A stretch of 64,000 nt of DNA from Adineta ricciae (taxonomy: Eukaryota; Rotifera; Eurotatoria; Adinetida; Adinetidae): NCBI GenBank assembly GCA_905250025.1, contig CAJNOJ010000011.1, forward strand, positions 873,287 through 937,286. Reading direction: 5' to 3'. Positions 25,955 through 38,123 of this stretch are shown here, piece by piece. A program made the position numbers and the translations under genes. The notes beneath the pieces are model-generated. The model was not told where the DNA came from. It saw nothing but the letters and a program-made list of their open reading frames with translations, and did no database searches. Position 1 is the stretch's first letter; each line of letters begins with the position of its first letter.

Positions 25955-27047
25955 TACTGAAAATGAATATTTCACCGCTTCTAATTTGCTTTTGTCACTG
26001 TATCCACTTTAACTTTTATTGGAATACATATGTGAAAATAAAACGAAAATTAGAGAACAATCCTCAATGAATATCAATCTACTGATTTATTCTCTTTACT
26101 GAAAGAAAGGGTTAAGATTCATACATGGAGCAGTTGAAAGAAAATGTTCATTTCAGTGAAATATATCTGAGAAAGGCAGTTATATCGGATTAAATAAATA
26201 GTTTGTTGTACGGAGGGGTATTACATATGCAGTTTAGGAAAGTATCATTTTTCTATTTATAATAGATATTTTTGAACATACTACCAACGCAAGACATGAA
26301 ATGACAATGAACAGTCAAAACGACAGCTGATTTCTCATATAGTTGTTACACATTGGTTCTTTGGAGAATATTTTTAAGTTATAAATACAAACAAATAGCT
26401 GCAAATCTTTGCTGAATACGTATTTTTTATGCGGTGTTGCTCACAAACCTACTTTACTGCTTGATTTATATCCAATTCGATAATTTATTACTAAAGTTGC
26501 TTTCAATACGTTCATTATTAGAAACAAATTGAAAATAAACGACGAGGAATCGAGCTTTCAGATTCTGTCGAATTCCCATAGAATCTGAAGGAGTATACTC
26601 GCTCTGAGCAACCAATCCTTGAAGCATAATTAGGGTTGAGAACCTCAAATTCGACATTAGTTTCTTCTTGTGCACCTTTTTTTGGATCGTATACGATATA
26701 TAATCTATTTGAAATGAGATCTTTCCGATCCATTATAAGTATACGTAAACCCCTTGCTCTTCTATGCTGAAAAAAAAGAAAATCATGTGAAGTATAGTAG
26801 AATGTCATTAGTGTTAAACATAGAATAAAGCTAAACGTATTCAATGAATTTGAATAGGAATAGAAAAACAGAGGATATTGTGGATAGGTCATTATAATCG
26901 CCTAGGCAAAAACGGCTTTTTTCTTTACAAAGAGACAAGTCTCTATGGTGTTTTAAGTATGCTGAACGATATAGTTCTACCATTTTAGTATCAGATCAGC
27001 GAGTTCAATGGGCAGATAGTACGTATATGTTACATGGGGATATTGAA
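25955..27047. other. Intergenic; possible orphan minus-strand exon
   Basis: A minus-strand segment around 26600-26768 begins after TTTTTTTTCAG and reads GLRILIMDRKDLISNRLYIV then KKGAQEETNVEFEVLNPNY, which looks coding. It runs into the tRNA-like hairpin at 26557-26589. No gene could be built. Confidence 0.35.
26557..26589. repeat. 10-bp perfect inverted repeat (hairpin) within a tRNA-like context
   Basis: TTCAGATTCT (26557-26566) and AGAATCTGAA (26580-26589) are exact reverse complements separated by 13 nt. On the minus strand, GGTTGCTCAGAGCGAG lies before it and GCTCGATTCCTCGTC after it, resembling RNA polymerase III boxes A and B with a long stem between. No complete cloverleaf could be drawn. 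Confidence 0.5.
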
Positions 27048-27199
27048 ATGAGTCTCATTGTGCACGTATTCGTTATCTCGAACTTGGTCTTCGCTTTTGT
27101 TGGAAATATTAGATCTCAACTGAAAATTCAACAAGATCGATCGTCAGAAGATGATCCTTTTGAGCCATGTGTGCGCTTGAATCAGAACAAATGTGGAAA
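27048..27199 (+). CDS. Possible first exon of a secreted protein (signal peptide)
   Basis: ATG at 27048 opens a typical signal peptide (MSLIVHVFVISNLVFAFVGN) followed by polar sequence RSQLKIQQDRSSEDDPFEPC and ending NQNKCGK at a strong donor (AA|GTAAGT). The downstream exons were not found. It could be a small secreted Cys-containing peptide gene or a relic. Confidence 0.35.
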
Positions 27200-29156
27200 G
27201 TAAGTATCTTTCTTCGTGTGTTAGGAGAAGTTTGTGCAACTACTGAGAAATAAAGAACATTAATTAATCCAGGCATGTTCACCTGGTTTTAACACTGTCA
27301 ATTTCCTCTCTCTCTGTTTTCAATGGCAACACAAAGTGACTGTATACTCAGTTAAAGACTTTCAATGTTGCACGGCGTGATTTGATTTACTGGAAACGAA
27401 ATGCACATATTTTCTTTCTTTAATTACATGGCTGATTTGAATACGCGCGAGCATGCTCATCTTTGACTGTGTCATATATCCGTATATACAAATCCTGTCG
27501 ATAGCATCATATAGGACTCCGTGGATAACAGTGCTGGTTGTTGCAAATTTTATTGTTCATCTACAACACATACAGACCACTACTACACAGATGTATTCGT
27601 TGTTGATGCTCTATTTATAAACAAACGGAGACTATATGTGTGCAAATGCCTTGAATAAAAGTAAAAATATCTATATTTAGATGATGATACTTTGCATAGT
27701 TTCAGTTCTCTCGATTTATATGAGTGTACTTTGGTCAAGTGCTGTTAGTTCCTTGCAAACAGGCAGGGTATATACATACCATTTCAGATACATCTCAAAA
27801 CTTACCAATACTTCAGGTATAAAATCAGCCTGGAGAGGCTTCAAATAGTCAAAGCCCATTTCTATTCAATGATCATCAACTCATGCAAATTTTCAATCAC
27901 CGATATGTGCAGAGAACTCAAACACAGTTGCCGAAATCAAATGAAACGTACGTTCTTTTGCAGTGTAATGTTAGGAAACACTACGAATATATAATGTCTT
28001 AGGGCACAAACTATGATGTGCAATCATGCACAACAGACTGGTTTCAGTTAATTGTCATCATTCAAAAGATAGATCTCAGAACAAGGATACAATAGTTGTC
28101 TATCATTAGATATCAAATGTACCAGTCCGAATCTGACCGAGAAAATTTGTAAAACTAATCATCCTTCACATTTTCATACGTCCTCAAACTTCTTAGCCTT
28201 TGAAGCAATAGAGAGATTTTCTATGTAAGCAAACCATAAACAAAAAGCTCTGTTATCAGAAAAAATTACAAACAAGCTTGAGAGTATATTGCAATGCTTT
28301 TTCCGAGATAAAATGCTGCAACAAACACTTCCCTGATATTTTCCTATGAATCAATATCATTAGTGAATACAGCTGATCATAATCGACAAAATAACTTCTT
28401 CTCAGACTACACCAATGGCGAGAAATGATTAATCTAACAAAGCGATTTGGTGCGCTATTTTTTAACTATTCTCTCTTCACTATGCTATTCTAGTCACTTT
28501 ATAACACATTGTTTCTTTTAGATGCACCATAGAGTTCATACAAAACGGATGAATACTATACCCTCTCCAAAAATGAACTGCAGACAAATATAATCCTTCG
28601 TTATCAAGCACTCAATATATTTAGGCTGTCGAATAACACATGAAACAGCTGTCTTTTAGTCGAAAACCGCTGCTAGTCGCTGTACCATGGCTTGGTCACT
28701 TTGTCGTTAAGAGAACTGACATCTGAAATGCATACGCGCTGTACTACTGTCGCTTCAACTACGCTATATCTCCGATATAGTCGAGCATTCCACAGTAACT
28801 TTGTCTCCTCAACCACACACTCTTAGAAACAAACTCCAAACCAAGAGAACCTCTCATGAACGCATCGCGTCATACTGCCTCTCTTCCACCAAACACTGCT
28901 CTGTTAAACCTTCGTAACGAAACCATTCACTTCCACTAATCCACATATATTTTTAACAGCACACCAAGCATTATCATTCGGGTCACATTCACTTCTCACA
29001 AAACAATTCATTTTCTATTCCTGCACTACTTCTCAACGTCACACAAATCACACACCGTATGACATCTATGGCATGTTCAATCCAAAAACATCCTATCTAA
29101 GAAAAGAGTCACCAGATCCACTATGACTTGTTCTTCGATTCCATTCACCCCAAGAT
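27200..29156. other. Long intergenic region, nothing recognised
   Basis: AT-rich, no open frame of note on either strand, no evident tandem repeat. Downstream exons of the signal-peptide exon at 27048 might be here but none stands out. Confidence 0.5.
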
Positions 29157-31319
29157 CTACACCGGCTTGAAGTTCTAAGAATTACATAGAACAGAAATGC
29201 CCACTTTCTTCTAGCACAACATCGATCTTACTGCATTTCTTCGCAATGCATCCGCAATGTGTTGTGCGCCTTCACCACCGATTCTGTTATCGCTGAGGCC
29301 TAGTGTGGTTAGTGTCTATTGGTGTGCCATAGGCTGAATGATTTGTCTTCGATGAAATGAGATCAATATTACCGTATTCGTTCGCAGTACATCGACAATG
29401 TGTTGTGCTCCTTCAGCACCTATCCTGTTATAGCCAAGGTCTAGTGTGGTGAGTGTCTGTAAATGTGAGATGGACTGCGTGCTTCATCTTCTCTAAACTG
29501 AGATCGATATTACCGTATTCGTTCGCAACGCATCCGCAATGTTTTGCGCTCCTTCATCGCCGATTTCGTTACTACCGAGGTATAGTGTGGTGAGTGCCTG
29601 TAAGTGTGAGATGGACTGCGTGCTTCATCTTCTCTGAAATGAGATCAATATTACCGTATTTATTCGCAACGCATCCGCAATGTGTCGCGTTCCTTCACCA
29701 CCTATTCTGTTATAGCCGAGGTGTAGTGTGGTGAGTGTCTGTAAGTGTGAGATGGACTGCGTGCTTCATCTTCTCTAAACTGAGATCGATATTACCGTAT
29801 TCGTTCGCAACGCATCAGCAATGTGTCGCGTTCCTTCATCGCCGATTTCGTTACTGCGGAGGTATAGCTCGGTGAGTGTCTATAGATGTGACATAGGCTA
29901 AGTGCTTGGTCTTCTGTGAAATGAGATCAATATTACCTTATTTGTTTGCAATGCATCTGCAATGTGTTGTGCTCCTTCACCACCTATCCTGTTATAGCCG
30001 ATGTATAGTTTGGTTAGTGTCTATAGGTATGCCATAGGCAGAGTGCTTGGTCTTCTGTGAAATGAGATTGATATTACCGTATTCGTTCGCAGTGCATCAG
30101 CAATGTGTTGCACTCCTTCATCACCGATTTCGTTAATGTTTAGGTATACTCTGGTTAGTGTCTATAGATGTGTCATAGGCAGAGTGCTTGGTCTTCTGTG
30201 AAATGAGATCGATATTACCGTATTCGTCCGCAACGCATCCGCAATGTACTGTGCTCCTTCAGCACCTATTGTGTTATTGCCGAGGTGTAGTGTGGTGACT
30301 GTCTATTGGTGTGCCATAGGTTGAGTGATTTGCCTTCGATGAAATGAGATCAATATTACCGTATTTCTTCGCAACGCATTCGCAATGTTTTGTGTTTCTT
30401 GCGTACCGATTTGCTTAGATCGGAGCTCCACGGTGGTAAGTATCTGCATTAAAGAAATATATTATGAAAAGAATAAGTAGCAAGGAGAATCTTTGACGGC
30501 AGTTCTAGTCAAATATATGTGAGATGAAATGGTTATGTGTGGTGGTCGGTTTTTCGGAGCGGCTGGATATAGATATGAGGGGTGGGTGTTTATTCTAGTT
30601 GTTAGTCAGTAAATATTGTTCACTGAACAAGTGCTTTGCCGAGAATCTAGACAAGTGATTACTGCGAACTGATGGAACGGAAAGAGTAGGATTTAGTTAT
30701 GAATAGGCGTTGGATGTAGTGAGATATCTCTTTTGAAGGCGCGCTCAAATGAAATCGCAGTCTTACTCCTGTGAAATGCCGGGGTTGGATTGGGTGTACC
30801 CCTGATGAAGAAGAATATTCGCATAGATCTAGTAACTGTGCTGCTCAGCTTGCATCATTTGGACAGTTTCGTCATAAGTTATGGTTGATGCACTCTTTGT
30901 ATCGAGTAAGTTACCCAGGCCAACAAATCCGATGCTGGATCCGATCGGATCCGAGACCGTCGGAATCGAATGCATGCTCGGTGTACATAGGAGAAAGGCT
31001 AAAGAGTCGAGGAATGCTGGATGTCGTATGACTTTGTACTGTGATTGTTTCACTCGATCAAATTGCTTGTGGACTATAAAATTACTTTGTCTCTTCTTGT
31101 GAGGAAATTGACAACATCATACATCATCAGGGTTATGTAAAGCACAGTCGACAAGAATGTTAAGATGCCAAGTAAACTTACTTGATATCGCTGGTAAGTA
31201 CTCAGGATTTGATTGAGTCGTCGACAAATATTTTGCATTGAACAAAATAGCGTCAGCTCATTTTGATGATCCATAATACGATAAACAAGTTCGACAGGTA
31301 ATGTGGAAAATGTGTTCAT
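29157..31319 (-). CDS. F-box plus leucine-rich-repeat protein (ribonuclease-inhibitor-type LRRs)
   Basis: Exon 1 (31319-31182) encodes an F-box-like domain, MNTFSTLPVELVYRIMDHQN ... CSMQNICRRLNQIL, and ends in phase 0 at CAA|GTAAGT. After a 738-nt intron come nine exons of exactly 84 nt, starting at 30443, 30302, 30161, 30020, 29879, 29738, 29597, 29456 and 29315. Each encodes one 28-residue LRR such as TLTTLGLSDNRIGGEGAQHI ADALRRNA. All introns between them are 57 nt and all junctions are phase 0. A last short exon (29174-29157, NFKPV-stop) is tentative. The total is about 303 aa. The F-box would bind Skp1 in an SCF ubiquitin ligase and the LRRs would bind substrate; this is inference from domain order. 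Confidence 0.75.
29232..30443 (-). repeat. Nine-unit tandem exon-intron cassette, exact 141-bp period
   Basis: Acceptor-proximal exon ends fall at 30443, 30302, 30161, 30020, 29879, 29738, 29597, 29456 and 29315, a constant step of 141 nt (84-nt exon plus 57-nt intron). Intron sequences are also similar between units (GTAATATTGATCTCATTT...), so exon and intron were duplicated together. Confidence 0.9.
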
Positions 31320-34300
31320 GTTGTATTTCAATCGTGCAGCAGATCGTACTGGGCATGTCCACGTAAAGTGACACTTCACTGATCAGGTTTTGAAAAATTT
31401 TTTTTTCAATAACAGCGTTTCTAAATACTGTTTCAGATGTAGTTTTTAGCGCTGATTACGAATCTGACGTTTATTTTGTTCGTAGTCGACTTTTTTCTCT
31501 AAGAAAATATTTTTCAAGCTTTTTCATAATCGTATTTTGGGTGGTCTCAGCAAAAAATCTCCTTAAAACATGTTCTTTTACATGTCATTCGATGCAGAAT
31601 TTGATTCTCTACAAAATGACATATTAAGGTTTGGGTTTTGTAGCAAAAGGCGATTTATCAGTTCCTTTCAAGTTCTCGACTTATTGCTTCTAATATGGGC
31701 TTCTACATGAATATATTCATTCCATTTCCAGGTATAAATCATCACAATACCGAGTAGACTTACACTTTAAAAAATCACTTCATTCTAAGCATCCTAAGGA
31801 TCTGAAAAATGATCAGCAAAAAACTGTGTCACAACGTTACGAAAAATGTCACAGCGTTACGTTTGTATTTCGTATTTTCTGTACGAAATAAAACAGTAGG
31901 AAGAAAATCTTTTTTAGCAACACAAAATCCTTTGAAAGCTGTACAAAACACTGCTTTCTTATATTTGATTTGAATAGTATCTTATGGAAAAATTAGCAAC
32001 GAGAGTGATGTAGTGCAAGGTCAGGGTCCTTTTATGTCACGCTGTTACGCGACACTAAAATGATCGCAGAAATACAAGAGCTCAAGCGAAATCTTTGATT
32101 TTTTTATGATTGATAGAGTTTAACGAGCTGCATCTATGAGCGTTTGAACGAGATCCGTAACTTTTATAGTCTTCGAGAAAATCGAAAAATACTTTGTCAA
32201 AATGTCACAACGTTACGTTTGGACAAGCCGTACTGTAGAAGCTGGAAGCGATGAAAAATATATGATTTTCTCTTCTATGAGTAGTAACTCGTGTTGGTAA
32301 TGTAGTTATCTATGTTTTTTGGCGAAAACAAATGACGTGTAATGATTTCAACAGCTACGAATTGTTGGCGTGCGTAGATAGATGGCATTGGAATATGTAT
32401 GCTCAGTGAATTCCCTTTTGACATTTACCATGGAGAACTTCAGAATTGAAAGCAGAAAAACTTTTATGCTTCTGATTTCTTCGCAAGCCGATTCGATTTT
32501 TATCAGAAGGAATTAACACCTCTAAATTAATTTCTTTAAGTAAAAACTATAGTGTAACATGAAAAACCCCACAGATTGCATTAGAGATTTATTTTAATAA
32601 TGAAAGTTTTGTCTTCGAGAACACTAAATGCTACCCAGTCTGTTTTCACTGATTGTTTTGCACCATTTGACGTTTTTTTAGTTAAAGAATACATAATTGT
32701 AATAAGTGTCACTATATAGTTAGCTGAGAGCTTCATGCAGCATCTCTCAGTGTGTTTATTTCATTTTTTCAAGTCTCATTCGTTGATCAATGAAACAAAA
32801 ACTAGAAATGATCGTTTCTCAACCTGAAAAACCAATCACATGATCTTCTATTTCTTTTTTAAGCCACGAACTATAAAGCTGAGCTACGTTTCGCGCAGCG
32901 GTAACGTTAACGTGAACGTTTAAAGTAAAGTTAGATGGCCACTCCTAGAGTTAGAACATTCACCACCTTTCACATAAATAGAATGACAACTTCCTCATCA
33001 AGATGCTCTAACAATTCGCTGTGAATTCATTTTGATAGACTAATTACTGTATGGTATTTCGATAAATAAGAAAAAAAAAACGTGGAAAACCTTCGAAAAA
33101 ACAAACGTTATCGATTCTCTTAGGCAACAAGTCATTTAGCTTATTGGAAAAGTGAAGCCGTTTGTCGATATCCTCAAACAGATAACTGCCGATTATAGTT
33201 CCTTACAATACGATAACCGTGATATACATATCCAAGCAAGTACAACGAAGAGCAAAAGTGGTACCTGATTTATTATTTGGTTGTGGAGGATAGTGTTTCA
33301 TGTAAAGCGTGCTATATGTTATATCGTTTCATAGGATTTTGCTCTGTGCTTTCTGCAATAAATTATGAAACGAATGGAGCTACATTGTTCTAGTTTTTCG
33401 ACATTGGCTCTCCTTTGAAATTATATTCGTATTATGAATATGAACAAATAAGCGTTTTCTTTTGTTCAAATGCATATTGCTTATATGATTTGCCTGAAAA
33501 TCTATTTTATTGCTTAATTGATGCACATTCCTAGTCTCTTACTAAAATTAGTTTCCGCGATTTGATTTCACTGGCAACAATAAGATAAAAATCAACTAAT
33601 ACTCTTCGAATGATTGGCAATGCTAATTAAATACTAAATGCATAGTTCCATCACTTTGCTGTTCTGTAGAAAAGATGCATATCATACGGTCTTACCATCG
33701 AGCGAAATTTGCCTATATGTTTATTTTGGTTTCTTATTGTACGCTCTAATTATGAACATAATCAAAGTTCTCTCACAGCTTCTATTGCAATGTTCAGGTA
33801 GAGTTTGATCGATTAATAACATACTATTGTGTTAACTTTACATCTCTGTAGAACGGACAAACGTTATCTATCCAGTACGCATTGCGTTGGTTTTCTTCTC
33901 TTATCCACTGAAAACGAAGGGCTTGTTAAAATATTTTTGAGACAAAATGAAACTTTTGAAGGATTTGGTAGAAAAACTACGAAGCCATCAAAAAAGAGAG
34001 CGCAGCTCACAACAGTTCTAATGAGAGCATCGCGGGCTTATAGGAAACCTTCAAGAAGGCTTCGTCTGCGTCCCAAAATTGGTTTTGCACAACTCATTTT
34101 TTGTTTGCAGCGTACTGTGTCCTCTGCTGTATAGTTTTGACTGTCTAGACTCGGATACCATTCGAAGATACAATATACTATGTATTTAATCTTCTCTTCA
34201 TAGAGAAGCTAATTTATTTTCTTGTCGTTTGGATAAGAGTATCTGTTCGGTTATGTCAGAAATAGCATCAAAGAACGATTGTTAAAAGAAACTAGTACAA

Positions 34301-34346
34301 TAAGAATATGAAAATATCATATGAAAGACTATTTTGTCTTATTTAG
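31320..34346. other. 3-kb gene-poor region with dispersed 15-mer repeat
   Basis: No gene recognised. The plus frame at 33829-34134 is basic (RRLRLRPKIGFAQL) but unsupported. The region holds four copies of TGTCACAACGTTACG-type sequence (separate entry). It may be decayed transposon DNA. Confidence 0.5.
31827..32217 (+). repeat. Four dispersed copies of TGTCACA(A/G)CGTTACG
   Basis: Copies are at 31827-31841 (TGTCACAACGTTACG), 31847-31861 (TGTCACAGCGTTACG), 32035-32049 (TGTCACGCTGTTACG) and 32203-32217 (TGTCACAACGTTACG). The spacing is irregular and each contains a partial palindrome around AACGTT. Confidence 0.7.
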
Positions 34347-34577
34347 CTAACATTCAATACTAACGAAATACAAAGAATGATGTCCTTGATACCGCTGGGG
34401 AAGGAACCGATTACGACCACGGTTTGATATGTAATCGTTTTGTCCGTTAATCATGTTCCAGGCATCCCATCGAATGACACCCACAGTTGGGCGATTCACT
34501 TCACCGACCACGGTTAAGAAAAACACTGAACAGCACAAAAGTAAAGATAAGTAAAAAGTGATCGATGACGATAACAT
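34347..34577 (-). pseudogene. Truncated secreted fragment resembling the start of a WbsX/GH99-like domain
   Basis: ATG at 34577 opens a signal peptide (MLSSSITFYLSLLLCCSVFF) followed by GEVNRPTVGVIRWDAWNMIN then a short basic segment and a stop at 34347. From memory, IRWDAW after a signal peptide is the opening motif of WbsX-like/GH99-like glycan enzymes, which are several hundred residues long. Nothing downstream on the minus strand continues the domain, so this looks like a 5' fragment. It could instead be exon 1 of a gene whose other exons I cannot see. The family assignment is tentative. Confidence 0.4.
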
Positions 34578-35219
34578 TTTAACAGTTAGTTTCGCTTTTT
34601 CTATTTCAGACAACAGAATACGAGTGTATTTATCTTCTTTGCTGTTTTTATATATTATATCCAGAGTACGTGTAAATGCAAATTCCCCCAGAAATGAAAA
34701 AGCAAGATATTTCATGAGCAAATATGAGAAATTAGCGTCATTTGTTAAAGCTATTCTCAGAATTTTTTACAGTGCATATAACAACAGAATATCTGACTGA
34801 GCAAATTATGATATAGATAAAGCTGGAAATAAAAATAGAGACCAGTCCACCATGGTTCTATGAGGCGAACAGGACACAGTTGATGGAAAATTTTGATCAT
34901 GATAGTATTTTCTCTTTTTCTTAGCAAATAGAATTAGCAGGTAAATAGTTGGGTATGCCTTGATGACACGGGAGACTATACGCCCTATCGGCACTCGTCA
35001 TTCTATACAGACAATCGCCTTCTTTTTGCAACTCAATCACCAATCCAATGTATTTCTATTTGAAATGTTTACTATTCTTTGTGTCATAGATGATTTGACA
35101 TAAGAAAAATTTATAAAAACATTTCAGTGCATTAAGAAAAAGACGAACTGTTGTTGACTTAACATTGAGTTCTGTACTTGCTTCGTTGTAAAGAGAAAAC
35201 TTTCTTTTTTTCTTTAGAC
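34578..35219. other. Intergenic, upstream of the TIR gene
   Basis: No gene recognised. The sequence tttctttttttctttag|ac directly precedes the TIR start codon and looks like a splice acceptor. Confidence 0.5.
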
Positions 35220-36778
35220 ATGGCGTCAGTTCCACATTCTTTATCACATTACATCGTTTTCTCTTATCATAAAAATCATCAAGAACTTGTTTTCAAAGTT
35301 TATCAGTATTTAAAGGGTCAAAATTTGCCCGTATGGATTGATGTCGAAGACGGAGTCAACAAAGATCAATATAACAGGTATTTTCAGCAACAAAAATGTT
35401 TGTTTATTTTTCATTTCTTAGTGTTCGAGAAAAGATCACTGGTCTCGTTTGTTTCATGACACCGATGTACGAATCTTCGCAACGTTGTCAACAAGATGTT
35501 GAGTTTGCGAAAAATGAAGGCATACCAATAATTGCTTGTCGGATTCTACGTAATTGGAAACCCTCGGGTTGGCTTAGTAAGCTCGGATTGACAATCTTCA
35601 TTCTGATTTGACGAATTCGATCCAAATGTTTAGATAAAGTTACCAGCGATTTACTAATCATCGATTTACGGGATATCAATGACAAGAATTTTGAAGATAA
35701 AGTTCAAAAGTTGCAACAAAAGCTAAACTGGCTTTTAGATACCGGAAGAAATTCACCAGTAATGTCTCAATCATCAGTAACTGATCCATCGATGCTGGGA
35801 GGTAGCAGTTGATCTTTCAATTTAATACATTGTTCATTTATTGTTCTAGACCGGTCAATTGTTTATAAGGAGCCTTCGACGCTTCCTCCCAAGAACAAAT
35901 CGAGTATAAATCATCAGAAAAAACACCCAGTCAAATACCGAATGTTGCCAACCACTTGCCGTTTATATCTATCAAATGTCATGACTTGTAGTCATGAATA
36001 CATTTTAATTAATGCCAATAATCATCTACATTTATTCGATAAAAATCTTCGGCTAATTCGGTCAAACAATGATGTTCGAATAGCGGAAATCGATCTACGA
36101 GACTTATGTTGGTGTCCCAATTTGAATAATTTTATTATTTTAACTCGAAAGCAAATTTATCTGATGAACCCTTTGACGTGTAAATTATCTTTGATTGAAA
36201 ATTTCAAATCGAATGATCGTCTAGAAGAATATGTCTCGTGTTGCTGTTCGGATGAGAAACTTTATCTTGTTACATGTCAATTAAGCACCAAGACATACTT
36301 TTTCCATGACTACAACTTGCCAACGTTCCGGTTTTGTCGAAAACTAAGAATTCGAGATCTGATCGGAACGTCGCTGTTGATACAAAATGGATTGTTCAAC
36401 AAATATGAGATAGAAGATTTAATTTCCATTCGATATTTTCAGCAGAAAGCTGCGATAATTATGAGAATAGCGTCGAATTGGTATATCTATATATTTAGTT
36501 TACACGAATTACCCGTTTTAGTGAAAGAATACCAATTAGACGGACGAAGTCGAATGGCAATTCTAAATCCATCAACTCAGTGGATCGTATTCAAAGATTA
36601 TCTAGCAAATGAATTTATTCAAGTTAATATCGATTTAAAAAACAATGAAACAGATCAGAGTGTCGATTTCGTCAAAGGTTGTATCGATTTCGATGCACAC
36701 TTACACAGTGTTGCACTTTTCGGGCCATCAAATCTGGTCCTTCTCATTGACAATGCACTTATTCTTTATAAAAACTAA
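35220..36778 (+). CDS. TIR-domain protein with WD40/beta-propeller-like C-terminus
   Basis: Exons 35220-35377, 35422-35576, 35634-35801 and 35850-36778 encode 469 aa. The N-terminal ~150 residues are a TIR domain: HYIVFSYHKNHQELVFKVYQ (beta-A, alpha-A), LPVWIDVEDG (beta-B and BB loop), ITGLVCFMTPMYESSQRCQQ DVEFA (beta-C, alpha-C) and IPIIACRI (beta-D). After a Ser-rich linker the C-terminal ~280 residues are a series of beta strands with short repeats (HEYILINANNHLHLFDKNLR, NNFIILTRKQIYLMNPLTCK), as in one beta-propeller. TIR domains act as NADases or adaptors in immunity and axon degeneration. The acidic residue at the usual catalytic position appears to be Asp or Glu in QQDVEFA, but I cannot assign it. 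It may be an innate-immune sensor; that is inference. Confidence 0.8.
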
Positions 36779-36976
36779 AGATTTTTCTTTCTTTTCTAAA
36801 AATTCGAATTCGAATAGAACTAACGACATCTACCGAAAAGTTTAAGTCAAAGTTATCTACTTATTGGTCAATGATGGTACATCTTGGATAAGCATTGTGC
36901 ATGCGCTTTTTCATACTTTCGAAACAGAACCTTTTATATACATAAAAAACGTGTCCTTTGATCTTCTAGTAGCTGA

Positions 36977-37943
<967 letters not shown>

Positions 37944-38123
37944 ATGACAGACGACGTGCTTTGTACATACATGTGTTGTTCTTAAAAGCATGAACTAGTC
38001 AAGCGAACTTTATATGCATGAACTCTTTTTCTATCTTGTAATTTATTTTCGCATAAACCAATCATATATATCTATACATCGAAAGAGGGAAATTGCGAAC
38101 TTTTTTGTTGTTGTCTTGCAGAT

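Noticed and set aside
29232..30443. Regular repeats resembling a CRISPR array
   Set aside because: The repeats encode LRRs on the minus strand with GT-AG borders; the spacers are similar introns, not unique sequences.
30771..31102. Frames on both strands within the F-box/LRR gene, including a minus-str G-x-G-x-x-G-like IGFVGLGN
   Set aside because: The segment lies in the 738-nt intron between in-phase F-box and LRR exons, and nothing of a dehydrogenase fold follows.
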